From: Acinetobacter sp. ANC 5054
GTDB taxonomy: Bacteria; Pseudomonadota; Gammaproteobacteria; Pseudomonadales; Moraxellaceae
Reading direction: 5' to 3'
DNA length: 64,000 nucleotides
NCBI RefSeq assembly: GCF_002135295.1
Contig: NZ_NEGG01000005.1
Span: forward strand, 62,001-126,000
Positions 45,866-54,551 of the stretch are shown here, piece by piece (position 1 is the stretch's first letter; the number at the start of each line of letters is the position of its first letter). A program made the position numbers and the translations under genes. The notes under the pieces were generated by a model. It was not told the DNA's origin and searched no databases. It saw only the letters and a list, made by a program, of their open reading frames with translations.

Positions 45866-46456
45866 TTATTTTATGCGGGTTATGCTATTGATTTTTAGGA
45901 TGTGACAGGGCTTTTTATTCAACACATTAAAGGTGTTATACGACTTCCCAGTTTTGATTGAATGCACATCCACCCATTCACCTTGGATTTCTACGCGATC
46001 ACCTGATTTTAAGCGACGAATACGATTTGCAACTGCTTCTGATTGTGCAATGACACTGACATTTTGCAATTCAGCTTTTAACTGTTCAAATTGTGTCGAT
46101 GGAACCTTTTTCTCTTTTACACTAAAACATCGGTTTTGCTGCGACCAATCAAGCTGGTCTTCTAAAGACTGAATATCTGCTGATCCTGAACTCAGTAACA
46201 GGTCAATATTACTGACATAAGCCAAGTCTTGAAAGCCACCCACGACGGTCGGTGATGCAGGGTGTAAGGTACGGCCACTCGCACTGTAGTAGCGTTTATC
46301 CAACACTAAATATTGACCCGAAAATGCCGTGCTAGGCGTAACCTGAAAGTTTTTCAGTACGCCAGTTTGTTGCAAATTTGGAATGGCACGAAAATATTCA
46401 GACCAAATCCACAGCATGAGGGCAAAAAGCGCAGCTGCTATTAGTAATTTTTGCAT
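45866..46456 (-). CDS. Membrane-anchored protein, paralogue of the 44.3 kb gene
   Basis: The 196-residue protein has an N-terminal membrane anchor (KLLIAAALFALMLWIWSEYF). The soluble region shares FSGQYLVLDKRYYSASG and SGDRVEIQGEWVDVHSI...CHILKINSITRI with the neighbouring 186-residue exported protein, so the two are diverged copies. I use ATG 46456; a TTG eight codons upstream is also possible. It precedes the methyltransferase convergently. Function unknown. Confidence 0.65.
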   Translation of the reverse strand: MQKLLIAAALFALMLWIWSEYFRAIPNLQQTGVLKNFQVTPSTAFSGQYLVLDKRYYSASGRTLHPASPTVVGGFQDLAYVSNIDLLLSSGSADIQSLEDQLDWSQQNRCFSVKEKKVPSTQFEQLKAELQNVSVIAQSEAVANRIRRLKSGDRVEIQGEWVDVHSIKTGKSYNTFNVLNKKPCHILKINSITRIK

Positions 46457-46504
46457 GAAAGAGATACAGTCCTTCGCCAATATTCAGCGTATGTCACAGC
46501 AAAC

Positions 46505-46975
46505 TTATAGTTCTTCAAAATCAATGCGAATGGTTTCAAAGCGTACGCGTCCTTCAGCAACCGCTTGCGCAATCGCTTGCTGACCTTTGGTTAAACGCGC
46601 GCCCCCACTTTTAATATCAATCAGTACCACTTCAATGTCTTCAGCGCGACCGTCACCATCACGATAGTCGGTATAACCGTCAAATACCATATAGTCGATG
46701 GGATCGCCTAAAAATTTCGCATCACTCGGTAAGTATTGAAATTGAGGCATGATCGGTGCCATTTGCTCCGCCATTTTACCTTTGAGCACTGCACGACTGG
46801 TATTGACGCTGCGCTTTTGTGCATGTGCCAAAGCTTGCTGATGTTCTAGTTCTAGCTCTGCAATATATTGCTCGTACTCTGCCTTAATTCGACCATTGCG
46901 ACTGCCACTTAAAATTAGGGTGGTCAGTACAATTCCTATAGCTGCGCCAATTAACATGGCCATCCAGACAGACAT
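46505..46975 (-). CDS. Holliday-junction-resolvase-related endonuclease-like protein (PF10107)
   Basis: The 156-residue protein has an N-terminal membrane helix (AMLIGAAIGIVLTTLIL), a coiled charged region, and then a restriction-nuclease-like core: FLGDPIDYMVFDGY, EVVLIDIKSGGARLT (D...E/D-x-K) and Q in KGQQAI. These match the PF10107 family, described as endonuclease-related; membrane anchoring argues for a special role. It lies 48 bp upstream of the paralogue gene on the same strand. Confidence 0.8.
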   Translation of the reverse strand: MSVWMAMLIGAAIGIVLTTLILSGSRNGRIKAEYEQYIAELELEHQQALAHAQKRSVNTSRAVLKGKMAEQMAPIMPQFQYLPSDAKFLGDPIDYMVFDGYTDYRDGDGRAEDIEVVLIDIKSGGARLTKGQQAIAQAVAEGRVRFETIRIDFEEL

Positions 46976-47107
46976 TTAAAATTCCTAAATATTTTAATTT
47001 GCTACATGACTATTTTCAGGAATACCCAAGACTTTAGTCCTTTGTCATATTCCTCGCATTAAAGAATGATATGCTAGGGATGAGCAGAATAAAATCGATT
47101 TAGGTCA

Positions 47108-47752
47108 ATGAAAACAATCTTAATTGCCAATCAGAAAGGTGGTTGTGGCAAAACCATTACAGCAATCAGTTTAGCATCGGCTTTAGCACAAAAAGGCTAT
47201 AAAGTCGGATTGGCAGATGCCGATAATCAAAAGTCTGCTCGTCAATGGCTGAAACATCGACCTGAAAATGCTGCGCCGATTCAGAGCTTAGATTGGCGTC
47301 ATGAAAAATCGATTGGTGATGTACCGAAAGGCATTGAATATTTAATTATTGATGCACCGGGTGCACTGTCTGGGGATCACGCCGATCAGTTGGTCAGTGA
47401 AGCACATGCGATTATCACGCCACTACAACCCTCGTTCTTTGATATTGATTCGACCCGTCGATTTCTAAAGCATTTACAAGACATCAAACGCATACGTAAA
47501 GGCAAAGTACAAATTTTACTGTTAGCCAATCGTGTCAAACCCAATTCAGCCAATTCCAAAGAGATTCAAGATTTCTTTCATAAAGTCGAGCAACAACCAG
47601 TGGCATGGATCTCTGAACGTAGCGCATACGGACAATTGGCAATGCAAGGTTTAACGGTGTTTGATAAGCCTCAAAAAGCCTATTTGGCAATGCAACAACA
47701 ATGGCAACCTGTGCTCAATGCCATTATTGAAGATGAATCGGAATGGTTTTAA
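47108..47752 (+). CDS. Orphan ParA-family ATPase
   Basis: A 214-residue deviant-Walker ATPase: KGGCGKT Walker A, LADADNQKSA, and VEYLIIDAPG-type Walker B (GIEYLIIDAPG). No ParB or parS candidate is adjacent, so it is an orphan, perhaps positioning a protein complex rather than DNA. It is followed by a strong terminator. Confidence 0.88.
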   Translation: MKTILIANQKGGCGKTITAISLASALAQKGYKVGLADADNQKSARQWLKHRPENAAPIQSLDWRHEKSIGDVPKGIEYLIIDAPGALSGDHADQLVSEAHAIITPLQPSFFDIDSTRRFLKHLQDIKRIRKGKVQILLLANRVKPNSANSKEIQDFFHKVEQQPVAWISERSAYGQLAMQGLTVFDKPQKAYLAMQQQWQPVLNAIIEDESEWF

Positions 47753-47831
47753 TCCATTTAGCACGTCATATTCAACGTCATTGATATATCAATCCGCAAT
47801 CGAGATTGAAAGATATTCACCATAACTTAAC

Positions 47832-47859
47832 AAGCTCTCGTTTTCGGGAGCTTTTTTTT
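47832..47859 (+). terminator. Rho-independent terminator after the ParA gene
   Basis: AAGCTCTCG-TTTT-CGGGAGCTT (one T-G pair) followed by a T8 run, 20 bp before the AI-2E family start. Confidence 0.88.
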
Positions 47860-47879
47860 CAGTTAAGATTGAGCACACC

Positions 47880-49022
47880 TTGAAGAAAAATACCGAGACA
47901 TCATTGCCAACCTTCGCACCAACTTTACAAAAAGTGTTGTTATTTGGATTATTCTTTATCCTGATTTTTTTGAGCTTTAGTGTCCTCAAATACTTTATTG
48001 TACCTGTCGTTTGGGCGGCGATTATTGCCTATATGACGTGGCCTTTATATCAGTCTGTACATCGTTTTTGTGGTAATCGTGCCAATTTAAGCGCGACTTT
48101 AATGATTTTATTGGTCATCTTGGTGGTTGGCTTACCCGTGATTTTTTCGATTTTCCTGTTACAGCATGAAGGTCGTAATTTGTATTTTGAACTACAAAAG
48201 CAAGTGTTCTCAGGTCATGTCAACGTTCCTGACTTTATTCGTCATTTGCCTTTTGTTGGCAAAGAAATTACTCGCACGCTGAATGAGCTGAACAGTGATC
48301 CAAACAGTATTATTCAATCCGTGCAAATTTGGTTCCAAGGTCATCTCAATTACGGCAAAGTGTTATTTAGCGAAGTCAGCAAAAATATTTTCAAACTGTG
48401 TTTTGCCGTGATGTCGTTGTTCTTCTTCTACCGTGATGGTCAAACCATTTTAAGTCAGGTAAGTAAAGCACTAGAGATGGTGATTGGTCCACGTATTCAT
48501 CATTATCTTGCGACTATTTCAGACACCACACGTGCTGTGGTTTATGGCATAGGCTTAACCGCGATTGCCCAAGCTTTGCTGGCTGGTCTCAGTTACTTTG
48601 TGGCAGGTGTGCCTAATCCGATGCTGCTGACCATCATTACATTCATGTTGGCATTGATCCCATTTGGTCCACCGATTTCTTATACCGCCGTTTCGTTGTG
48701 GTTATTTTCACAAGGTCAAACGATCGAAGCCATTGGTGTCATGGCATGGGGTGTATGTATCGTCAGTACTGCCGACAATGTCATTCGTCCATTGGTGATT
48801 TCAGGGGCGACTCAAATTCCATTCCTGTTGATCATGTTCGGTGTACTAGGCGGTATTGCTAGCTTCGGTTTGGTCGGTTTATTTATTGGTCCTGTTATTT
48901 TGGCTGTACTCCTCGCTATTTGGCGTGAATGGCTACACGAAACCAATATTGAACCCGTGATGATGCCTAAAGCCACGATGGCTCACGAGTTGGATGCTTC
49001 GGACGATACACCTAGCAAATAA
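47880..49022 (+). CDS. AI-2E family transporter (PerM-like)
   Basis: A 380-residue polytopic membrane protein of the AI-2 exporter/PerM family with about eight helices. Typical segments are VVWAAIIAYMTWPLY, SLFFFYRDGQ and NVIRPLVISGATQIPFLLIMFGVLGGIASFG. Some family members are Na+/H+ antiporters, so the family name does not prove autoinducer export. Translation seems to begin at TTG 47880, with no good downstream ATG in the first helix. Confidence 0.85.
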   Translation: MKKNTETSLPTFAPTLQKVLLFGLFFILIFLSFSVLKYFIVPVVWAAIIAYMTWPLYQSVHRFCGNRANLSATLMILLVILVVGLPVIFSIFLLQHEGRNLYFELQKQVFSGHVNVPDFIRHLPFVGKEITRTLNELNSDPNSIIQSVQIWFQGHLNYGKVLFSEVSKNIFKLCFAVMSLFFFYRDGQTILSQVSKALEMVIGPRIHHYLATISDTTRAVVYGIGLTAIAQALLAGLSYFVAGVPNPMLLTIITFMLALIPFGPPISYTAVSLWLFSQGQTIEAIGVMAWGVCIVSTADNVIRPLVISGATQIPFLLIMFGVLGGIASFGLVGLFIGPVILAVLLAIWREWLHETNIEPVMMPKATMAHELDASDDTPSK

Positions 49023-49081
49023 GATGTAAATCATCCAGTTGGCTTAAACAAACTTTACAATCAAATACTTAAATTGGCTGT

Positions 49082-49134
49082 CATCCTGTCGAAGCTTCTG
49101 CTTCAATGGTTTAAACCATAAAACAGACAGGATG
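49082..49134 (+). promoter_or_regulatory. Three-stem leader element enclosing the sodC ribosome-binding site
   Basis: CATCCTGTC (49082-49090) pairs perfectly with GACAGGATG (49126-49134). Inside lie a hairpin GAAGC-TTCT-GCTTC (49091-49104) and the palindrome ATGGTTTAAACCAT (49106-49119). The outer stem contains the Shine-Dalgarno AGGA (49129-49132) for the ATG at 49138, so folding should block translation. This is a direct sequence observation; the regulatory role is inferred. Confidence 0.55.
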
Positions 49135-49137
49135 CCC

Positions 49138-49689
49138 ATGATGTCTTCTTTATTTAAACTGAGTGCCTTAGCCGCAATCAGCGCTTTCATTTTCACAGGC
49201 TGTGCCAATACCCCAACCTCTACTGGCTTAAATGCTAAAACCGTTACGGTGAATGCTGTATCGGCGCAAGGTGTTGGTCCAAGTATTGGTCAAATTCAAT
49301 TGATCGATAGCCCTGCTGGGCTCGTCATCAATACAAATTTAAGCCAATTACCACCCGGCCCACATGGTTTCCATATCCATGAGAAAGGCTCTTGTTCTCC
49401 TGCGGAAAAAGATGGAAAAGCCGGTGCTGCTCTTGCAGCAGGTGGTCATTTTAATCCGAAAGCTGCACCTAACCATGGTACGCCTTTAACTGGACACATG
49501 GGTGATTTACCAATTCTACAAGTTCAAACCGACGGTACAGCGAAAGTTAATTTAATTGCGCCACGTCTAAAATTGGCAGATGTTCAAGGCTTAGCAATCA
49601 TGGTTCATGCTGGTGGTGATAACTACTCTGATGATCCTAAACCATTAGGCGGTGGCGGTGATCGCATTGCCTGTGGTGTGATTAAATAA
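49138..49689 (+). CDS. sodC: Cu/Zn superoxide dismutase, lipoprotein
   Basis: A 183-residue periplasmic Cu/Zn-SOD, lipid-anchored through FTGC. Metal-binding residues are visible in HGFHIHEKGSC, GGHFNP...HG and GHMGDLP, with the disulfide Cys in KGSC and near RIACGVI. Arg in GGGGDRIACG matches the active-site guide Arg. I use ATG 49138 (six bases after AGG); ATG 49132 and 49141 are alternatives. It detoxifies external superoxide. Confidence 0.92.
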   Translation: MMSSLFKLSALAAISAFIFTGCANTPTSTGLNAKTVTVNAVSAQGVGPSIGQIQLIDSPAGLVINTNLSQLPPGPHGFHIHEKGSCSPAEKDGKAGAALAAGGHFNPKAAPNHGTPLTGHMGDLPILQVQTDGTAKVNLIAPRLKLADVQGLAIMVHAGGDNYSDDPKPLGGGGDRIACGVIK

Positions 49690-49709
49690 TCGAAATTACA
49701 TGCCTTTAG

Positions 49710-49734
49710 AAGCGGACTTTAAGTCCGCTTTTTT
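49710..49734 (+). terminator. Rho-independent terminator of sodC
   Basis: AAGCGGAC-TTTA-GTCCGCTT followed by T4, 20 bp after the stop. Confidence 0.88.
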
Positions 49735-49796
49735 ATTGAATAAAAATTGACAGTACAGCGAAAAAAGCTCAGTCTAATTTCCAAAACATACTGAGC

Positions 49797-51959
49797 ATGT
49801 CATTGCCTGTGAACACGCGACTCTCTTGGTTTCAGCAGTTTCAATCTAGTGCAATCGTGATGTATTGCCTGCAAATTTGTATCGTGCTGTCGGGTAGCAC
49901 CTTAGGACTGTATTTTTTGGGGCAGAATCAACTGATTGTTCCTGTCACACTCGGTGCAATCGCCACTGCCCTGACTGATTTTGATGACCGACTCAGCATA
50001 CGACTACGCAACCTTGCTTTTGTCTGCCTGTTATTTTTTTGCGTGAGCAGTATTTTAGATTTTCTATATCCCTATAAATTACTGTTTATTTTATATTTAT
50101 CCCTATCGAGTGCAGGCTTTATTTTATTGGGTGCGTTGGGGCAACGTTACGCCACAATCTCCTTTGGCACCATTCTGCTCTCTATCTATACCATGTTCGG
50201 CTTGGGAGAATATCAAGATTGGTATTTTCAGCCCACATGCTATGTTTTAGGGGTTTTATGGTATGGGCTGATCGCCATTGTGTTCTATTTAATTAAGCCC
50301 TCTTTGCCTGTACAAGACAATTTGTCCCGTTGTTTTAGCCAAATTGCCGCTCTATTAGATGCCAAAGCCCGTTTATTTGACCCTGATAATGTCGAAAATG
50401 TTGAAGGACTTTTATACCAATTATCACTCAAAAATAGCGAGGTGGTCCAAAGCTTCAATACTACCAAAGCCTCGCTATTAACCCGACTTAAAGCCTCTCG
50501 CGCCAATAAAAACACCATGTATTGGCTCAATTTATATTTCCTTGCCCAAGACATACATGAGCAAGCCAGCGCCAATTATTTGCACTACGAGCAAATTCAT
50601 CAAAATTTTAGTCGTACCGATTTGATTTTTCGCTTTCAGAAAAATATTCGTCTGCAAGCCCAAGCCTGCCAACAACTCGCGCGCTGCATTTTGCATCAGC
50701 AGCCATTTCAACCCAACCCCGTTGCTGCCCAAGCGTTGAATAACTTGCATGACTCTATGCAAGAATGGATTCGTGACAACCCGCAAAATATTGAAGTGAA
50801 AAATCTGCAATTGATTTTAAGCAATTTAGACAGTGTGCAAGAGCGTTTTAACCATATAAATGATTTAGATCGTCAGCAACAGCAACACTATCAACAGCAT
50901 GTCGACAATCTCAATTTATTGGATGACGATATTCATGGCGTACATGACTTATGGCTCAAATTAAAGCAACACCTAACACCTGAATCCGCGCTGTTTCGCC
51001 ATGCTGTACGCATTGCCTTTGTCTTTGCACTGGGCTACGCCATTTCGCTACTGCCTTTTGCTAAAAACGGTTATTGGATTTTGCTGACCAGTTTATTTGT
51101 CTGCCAAATGCGCTATTTTGCGACCAAAAGTCGACTCAAAATGCGCACATTAGGCACATTGTTAGGGGTCTTGCTCGGCATACCCGTCTTGTATTTTGTA
51201 CCCAGTGTAGAAGGACAACTGCTCCTTACCATTATTTTTGGTGTGTGCTTTTTCTATTTAAGTGCCAAAAAATACGCCATGGCAACCTTAATGGCTACAC
51301 TGATGGTCCTGCTTATTTTCAACTTAAAAGGTGCAGGCTATGCGGTCATTTTACCCCGCATTATAGATACACTGATTGGTTGCTTGATTGCATGGATTGC
51401 TGTCAACACCATTTGGCCAGATTGGAATTTTCGAAACATATCCAAAACCATAGAAAAAAGTTCTGACGCAACCTTAAATTATTTTGATGCCGTGGTTGAG
51501 CAATATGTACAAGGTAAAACCAATAGCATTGCTTACCGCCGTGCACGTCGTGCTGCACATAATGCCCAGACCGAACTGGCAAGCATGATTTCCAGCCTCA
51601 GTACTGAACCAGAACCTGACCAAAACTTGATTCATCATGCCTTTCGCTACTTGGTCTATAGCCATAGTCAGCTCAGTTATATTTCTGCCTTGGGCAGTCA
51701 TCGAGAGCAAGTACTGGATGCGCAAGTATTGGAACTGCTGCAATGGTGCCAACAAACGCTGGATGAGGTGCTGCGACAACACATACCGTTAGATATGACT
51801 CATATACAGCAAAAACTTTTCGAAATTCAAACAATCAATACCGAAGAAATACTGTCTAATCACCTGCAACTGGTGCTCAAGCAGATCAGTTTATTATTAG
51901 AAACCTTGCCAGAGTTAATACGACTCAGAACGCAATTAATTCATGCTGAAATTAAATAA
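49797..51959 (+). CDS. FUSC-family inner-membrane protein, YccS/YhfK-like
   Basis: A 720-residue protein with two hydrophobic blocks (about 20-170 and 400-520, each several helices) separated and followed by soluble helical domains, the YccS layout. GYWILLTSLFVCQMRYFATKS is the conserved FUSC region. Members are thought to export aromatic acids or be envelope proteins; the substrate is unknown. Its last bases run close to the next exported-protein gene (19-bp gap to ATG 51979). Confidence 0.85.
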   Translation: MSLPVNTRLSWFQQFQSSAIVMYCLQICIVLSGSTLGLYFLGQNQLIVPVTLGAIATALTDFDDRLSIRLRNLAFVCLLFFCVSSILDFLYPYKLLFILYLSLSSAGFILLGALGQRYATISFGTILLSIYTMFGLGEYQDWYFQPTCYVLGVLWYGLIAIVFYLIKPSLPVQDNLSRCFSQIAALLDAKARLFDPDNVENVEGLLYQLSLKNSEVVQSFNTTKASLLTRLKASRANKNTMYWLNLYFLAQDIHEQASANYLHYEQIHQNFSRTDLIFRFQKNIRLQAQACQQLARCILHQQPFQPNPVAAQALNNLHDSMQEWIRDNPQNIEVKNLQLILSNLDSVQERFNHINDLDRQQQQHYQQHVDNLNLLDDDIHGVHDLWLKLKQHLTPESALFRHAVRIAFVFALGYAISLLPFAKNGYWILLTSLFVCQMRYFATKSRLKMRTLGTLLGVLLGIPVLYFVPSVEGQLLLTIIFGVCFFYLSAKKYAMATLMATLMVLLIFNLKGAGYAVILPRIIDTLIGCLIAWIAVNTIWPDWNFRNISKTIEKSSDATLNYFDAVVEQYVQGKTNSIAYRRARRAAHNAQTELASMISSLSTEPEPDQNLIHHAFRYLVYSHSQLSYISALGSHREQVLDAQVLELLQWCQQTLDEVLRQHIPLDMTHIQQKLFEIQTINTEEILSNHLQLVLKQISLLLETLPELIRLRTQLIHAEIK

Positions 51960-51978
51960 CTTTGAAATAGAGATAACA

Positions 51979-52545
51979 ATGCAACTTTCCACACAATTAT
52001 TTAAAAACCTTAGAATTTCTATACTCTTGGCAGTAAGTGCTTTCACTGCAAGCAGCGTATTTGCAGCACCCACTGCCAACGAATTAAAACGTGTTTTAGA
52101 ATGTCAGTCCGACTATGACGATTATAGTCAAGTCTTATCAGACTATGAAAAAGACCTACCGAAGCTAGGTTGGAAGCGTCATGATGACCCTCACCAACCT
52201 TTTATTTATATCTATAAAAATAAGCAACCTGTTGAGTTTTTTGGCATGCCAACCCAAGAGATTGGCTTATCTTCCAACGCTGTATTTGCTATTTATCGCC
52301 AAGCTGATGTGCAAAAAATGGCAAAGAAATTCGGCATTGAACAGCATCCAATGTTTGCCGATCAGCCTTTTTTCCGCGGTGAAAAAATCTTGCGTACAGA
52401 GCCTGAAACCAATGACCTACATGCGATTAATCATAAACTGAGCTTGTCTGAAATGACTGGAAAAAGTCCAATGGTCTTACTCGGTTGTAATTATGAATTT
52501 GACCAAGGCTCGCTTGAAGAAGCGCTTGCTAGCTTAGAAGATTAA
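51979..52545 (+). CDS. Exported protein of unknown function
   Basis: A 188-residue protein with a signal peptide (LFKNLRISILLAVSAFTASSVFA). The mature part has two Cys (VLECQSDY and LLGCNYEF) that could form a disulfide, and a hydrophilic alpha/beta body (GWKRHDDPHQPFIYIYKNKQ, AIYRQADVQKMAKKF). ATG 51979 is preferred to the upstream in-frame start, which would lie inside the FUSC gene. No family recognised; likely cotranscribed with it. Confidence 0.7.
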   Translation: MQLSTQLFKNLRISILLAVSAFTASSVFAAPTANELKRVLECQSDYDDYSQVLSDYEKDLPKLGWKRHDDPHQPFIYIYKNKQPVEFFGMPTQEIGLSSNAVFAIYRQADVQKMAKKFGIEQHPMFADQPFFRGEKILRTEPETNDLHAINHKLSLSEMTGKSPMVLLGCNYEFDQGSLEEALASLED

Positions 52546-52601
52546 TCCGAGTTAAAAACTCAGAATTAACTTTAAATACAAAAACTTAGAATCATATATT
52601 T

Positions 52602-52626
52602 CAACAGGAACGCTTCGTTCCTGTTG
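52602..52626 (+). repeat. Perfect 11-bp hairpin upstream of the DUF3817 gene
   Basis: CAACAGGAACG-CTT-CGTTCCTGTTG. The tail is not T-rich, so termination would be weak. A second small inverted repeat, ATTCAA-TTATT-TTGAAT (52648-52664), lies 12 bp before the DUF3817 start. Confidence 0.55.
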
Positions 52627-52675
52627 GAGTTTCAGGTACACTCGAAGATTCAATTATTTTGAATTTAGACTTCAT

Positions 52676-52975
52676 ATGAATATCAAGACCTTACGTATTG
52701 TGGGCCTACTTGAAGGCATCTCCTTTCTCTTATTGTTGTTTATTGCCATGCCTATGAAATATCTCATGGACAATCCAATTATGGTGAAATATGTCGGTAT
52801 GGGTCATGGGGTTTTGTTTATTGCCTTCTTGGCAGTGCTGTTTGTCGTTTGTGAAAAACAGAAATGGTCACTCAGCGTATTTCTAATGGGTCTCATCGCT
52901 TCGATTCTCCCATTCGGTCCTTTTATCTTTGACCGTAAATTAAAACAGTCTGAGCAACCTGCAACACAAAATTAA
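52676..52975 (+). CDS. DUF3817 membrane protein
   Basis: A 99-residue protein with three hydrophobic helices (GLLEGISFLLLLFIAMPMKY, GVLFIAFLAVLFVVC, SVFLMGLIASILPFGPFIFD) and the DUF3817 arrangement. A bidirectional terminator follows. Function unknown. Confidence 0.85.
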   Translation: MNIKTLRIVGLLEGISFLLLLFIAMPMKYLMDNPIMVKYVGMGHGVLFIAFLAVLFVVCEKQKWSLSVFLMGLIASILPFGPFIFDRKLKQSEQPATQN

Positions 52976-52986
52976 AGCTTGCAATG

Positions 52987-53030
52987 AAAAAGCCCAACAG
53001 CATGTCTCATCACGCTGTTGGGCTTTTTTT
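52987..53030. terminator. Bidirectional Rho-independent terminator
   Basis: AAAAAGCCCAACAGC and GCTGTTGGGCTTTTTTT pair around a 12-nt loop, between convergent DUF3817 and craA. Confidence 0.92.
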
Positions 53031-53071
53031 ATTTCACGCTACCTAAGCTCTACATGCGAGGTTGAATCCGT

Positions 53072-54301
53072 TTAAAACTCACCTTCCGCTTTTCGCTGCT
53101 GCATAATTTGCTTCACAATCGAACGTGGAAAACTAAACCACAGCGCAATTAAAACCAGACCTGCCAAGCTATACGCCCACAAACCAAAGCTTTCATAAAG
53201 TACGCGTACCAACTCGATCACAGCAAAGAAAGACACCATCATCAATACTGAAACTGCTGCTGCCACCGTGCCTTTGGAAACATCTGAGGACATTAAGGCA
53301 AAACGATACAACACCGAAAAACTAATGCCTTCCCCAAAGCTCACCAAGGTCATGCCTAAAATCAGCAATGTCAGAAAATAAGTTTGGCTAAATGTACCCA
53401 TCACGACGAATACTGTTCCCAAAAGCATGAGTGGCAAGCCGATCATTACCGACTGGCCTAAAGGCGATTTATCGATGATTTTAATTAACACTAAATTACC
53501 GATAATCAGACCGCCCAACACTGGAAATTGTGCCAAGCCATATTGCATGCTGCTGAGTCCAAGCTGTTCCACCAAGATCACGGGTGACAGTGCAATCCAT
53601 AGCATCAAAGGCATCGCCACCATGGGTAGACCAAATGTCAGTGCTAAAAAGCGCTTATTTTTAAACACCTGTTTAAAGTCATCAAAAATATAACTGATCG
53701 GCTGCTTAGGAATACTGATTTGCTGTTTTGGCATTTTGGCTTTTAAACCAAACCAACTCAGAAAAGATAAAAAAGCGATACCAATAAAGCCCCAATGCCA
53801 TGACACGTGGTCAATCATAAACGCACCGAGCACAGGACCAATTAAAGGGGCGAGCAAGGAAATATTCGCCATGAGCGCCATGACTTTAATGGCGTCACGT
53901 TCTTCAAAGGTTTCCTGAATCGCAGCATATCCGACAGCAGAAATGACAGATAAGCCAAAGCCTTGTAAAAAGCGTAAAGTCAAAAAGCTTTCAATATTAT
54001 GGGTCAGTAAAATAGCTAAACAACATAAGGTAAAAAATGCCACGCCACCAAGCAGTACGGTTTTGCGTCCAAGCCGATCTGACAAAGGTCCTAATATTGC
54101 TGCAACACATGCACCGCCGAGTAAATAAAAAGACATAGAAGATGGTGCCCATGAGCTACTCACCCCAAAGTCTTGGGTAATGGCGAGCATCGCAGGCTGG
54201 ACTAAATCGTTACCGATATAGACTGAAAATTCGAATAAAACCAATGCCAATGGAAACATCAATGTGGCACGGCTTAACGTTGTCGTATGAACCTTTTGCA
54301 T
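53072..54301 (-). CDS. craA: CraA-type MFS multidrug efflux transporter (MdfA family)
   Basis: A 12-helix DHA1 transporter of 409 residues. From memory it matches A. baumannii CraA closely (TLMFPLALVLFEFSVYIGND, WAPSSMSFYLLGG, EGISFSVLYRFALMSS). The acidic pair in helix 1 (the Glu of LFEF and the Asp of GNDL) corresponds to the proton/drug residues of MdfA, and GPLSDRLGRK is motif A. CraA exports chloramphenicol and other compounds. It is monocistronic. Confidence 0.88.
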   Translation of the reverse strand: MQKVHTTTLSRATLMFPLALVLFEFSVYIGNDLVQPAMLAITQDFGVSSSWAPSSMSFYLLGGACVAAILGPLSDRLGRKTVLLGGVAFFTLCCLAILLTHNIESFLTLRFLQGFGLSVISAVGYAAIQETFEERDAIKVMALMANISLLAPLIGPVLGAFMIDHVSWHWGFIGIAFLSFLSWFGLKAKMPKQQISIPKQPISYIFDDFKQVFKNKRFLALTFGLPMVAMPLMLWIALSPVILVEQLGLSSMQYGLAQFPVLGGLIIGNLVLIKIIDKSPLGQSVMIGLPLMLLGTVFVVMGTFSQTYFLTLLILGMTLVSFGEGISFSVLYRFALMSSDVSKGTVAAAVSVLMMVSFFAVIELVRVLYESFGLWAYSLAGLVLIALWFSFPRSIVKQIMQQRKAEGEF

Positions 54302-54551
54302 TTTTATCTACGTATAATGAAGTGTCACGATCAGGCAAGGTCTATTTTCGAGAAGAGACACGTCAGCCCAATGACAAGCACTGTAAAATATTAAAATATA
54401 AAATTTGGAGATTGCTGGAAAACTGCGAGGTTTGCGCCGTATTCACAAGACGCTAATGCGAAATAATTAAATATTGCACAGTGATTCTACTGTACAAGTC
54501 TGAATATTCTAGCAGCGTTTTCTGGACTTGTATGCTTATTTTTTGCCTGAC

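Noticed and set aside
47108..47752. ParA as evidence for a plasmid or integrated element
   Set aside because: No ParB, replication or mobility genes nearby; flanking genes are chromosomal.
54244..54456. 70-codon ORF in the craA upstream gap
   Set aside because: Starts antisense inside craA, no ribosome-binding site, no domain.
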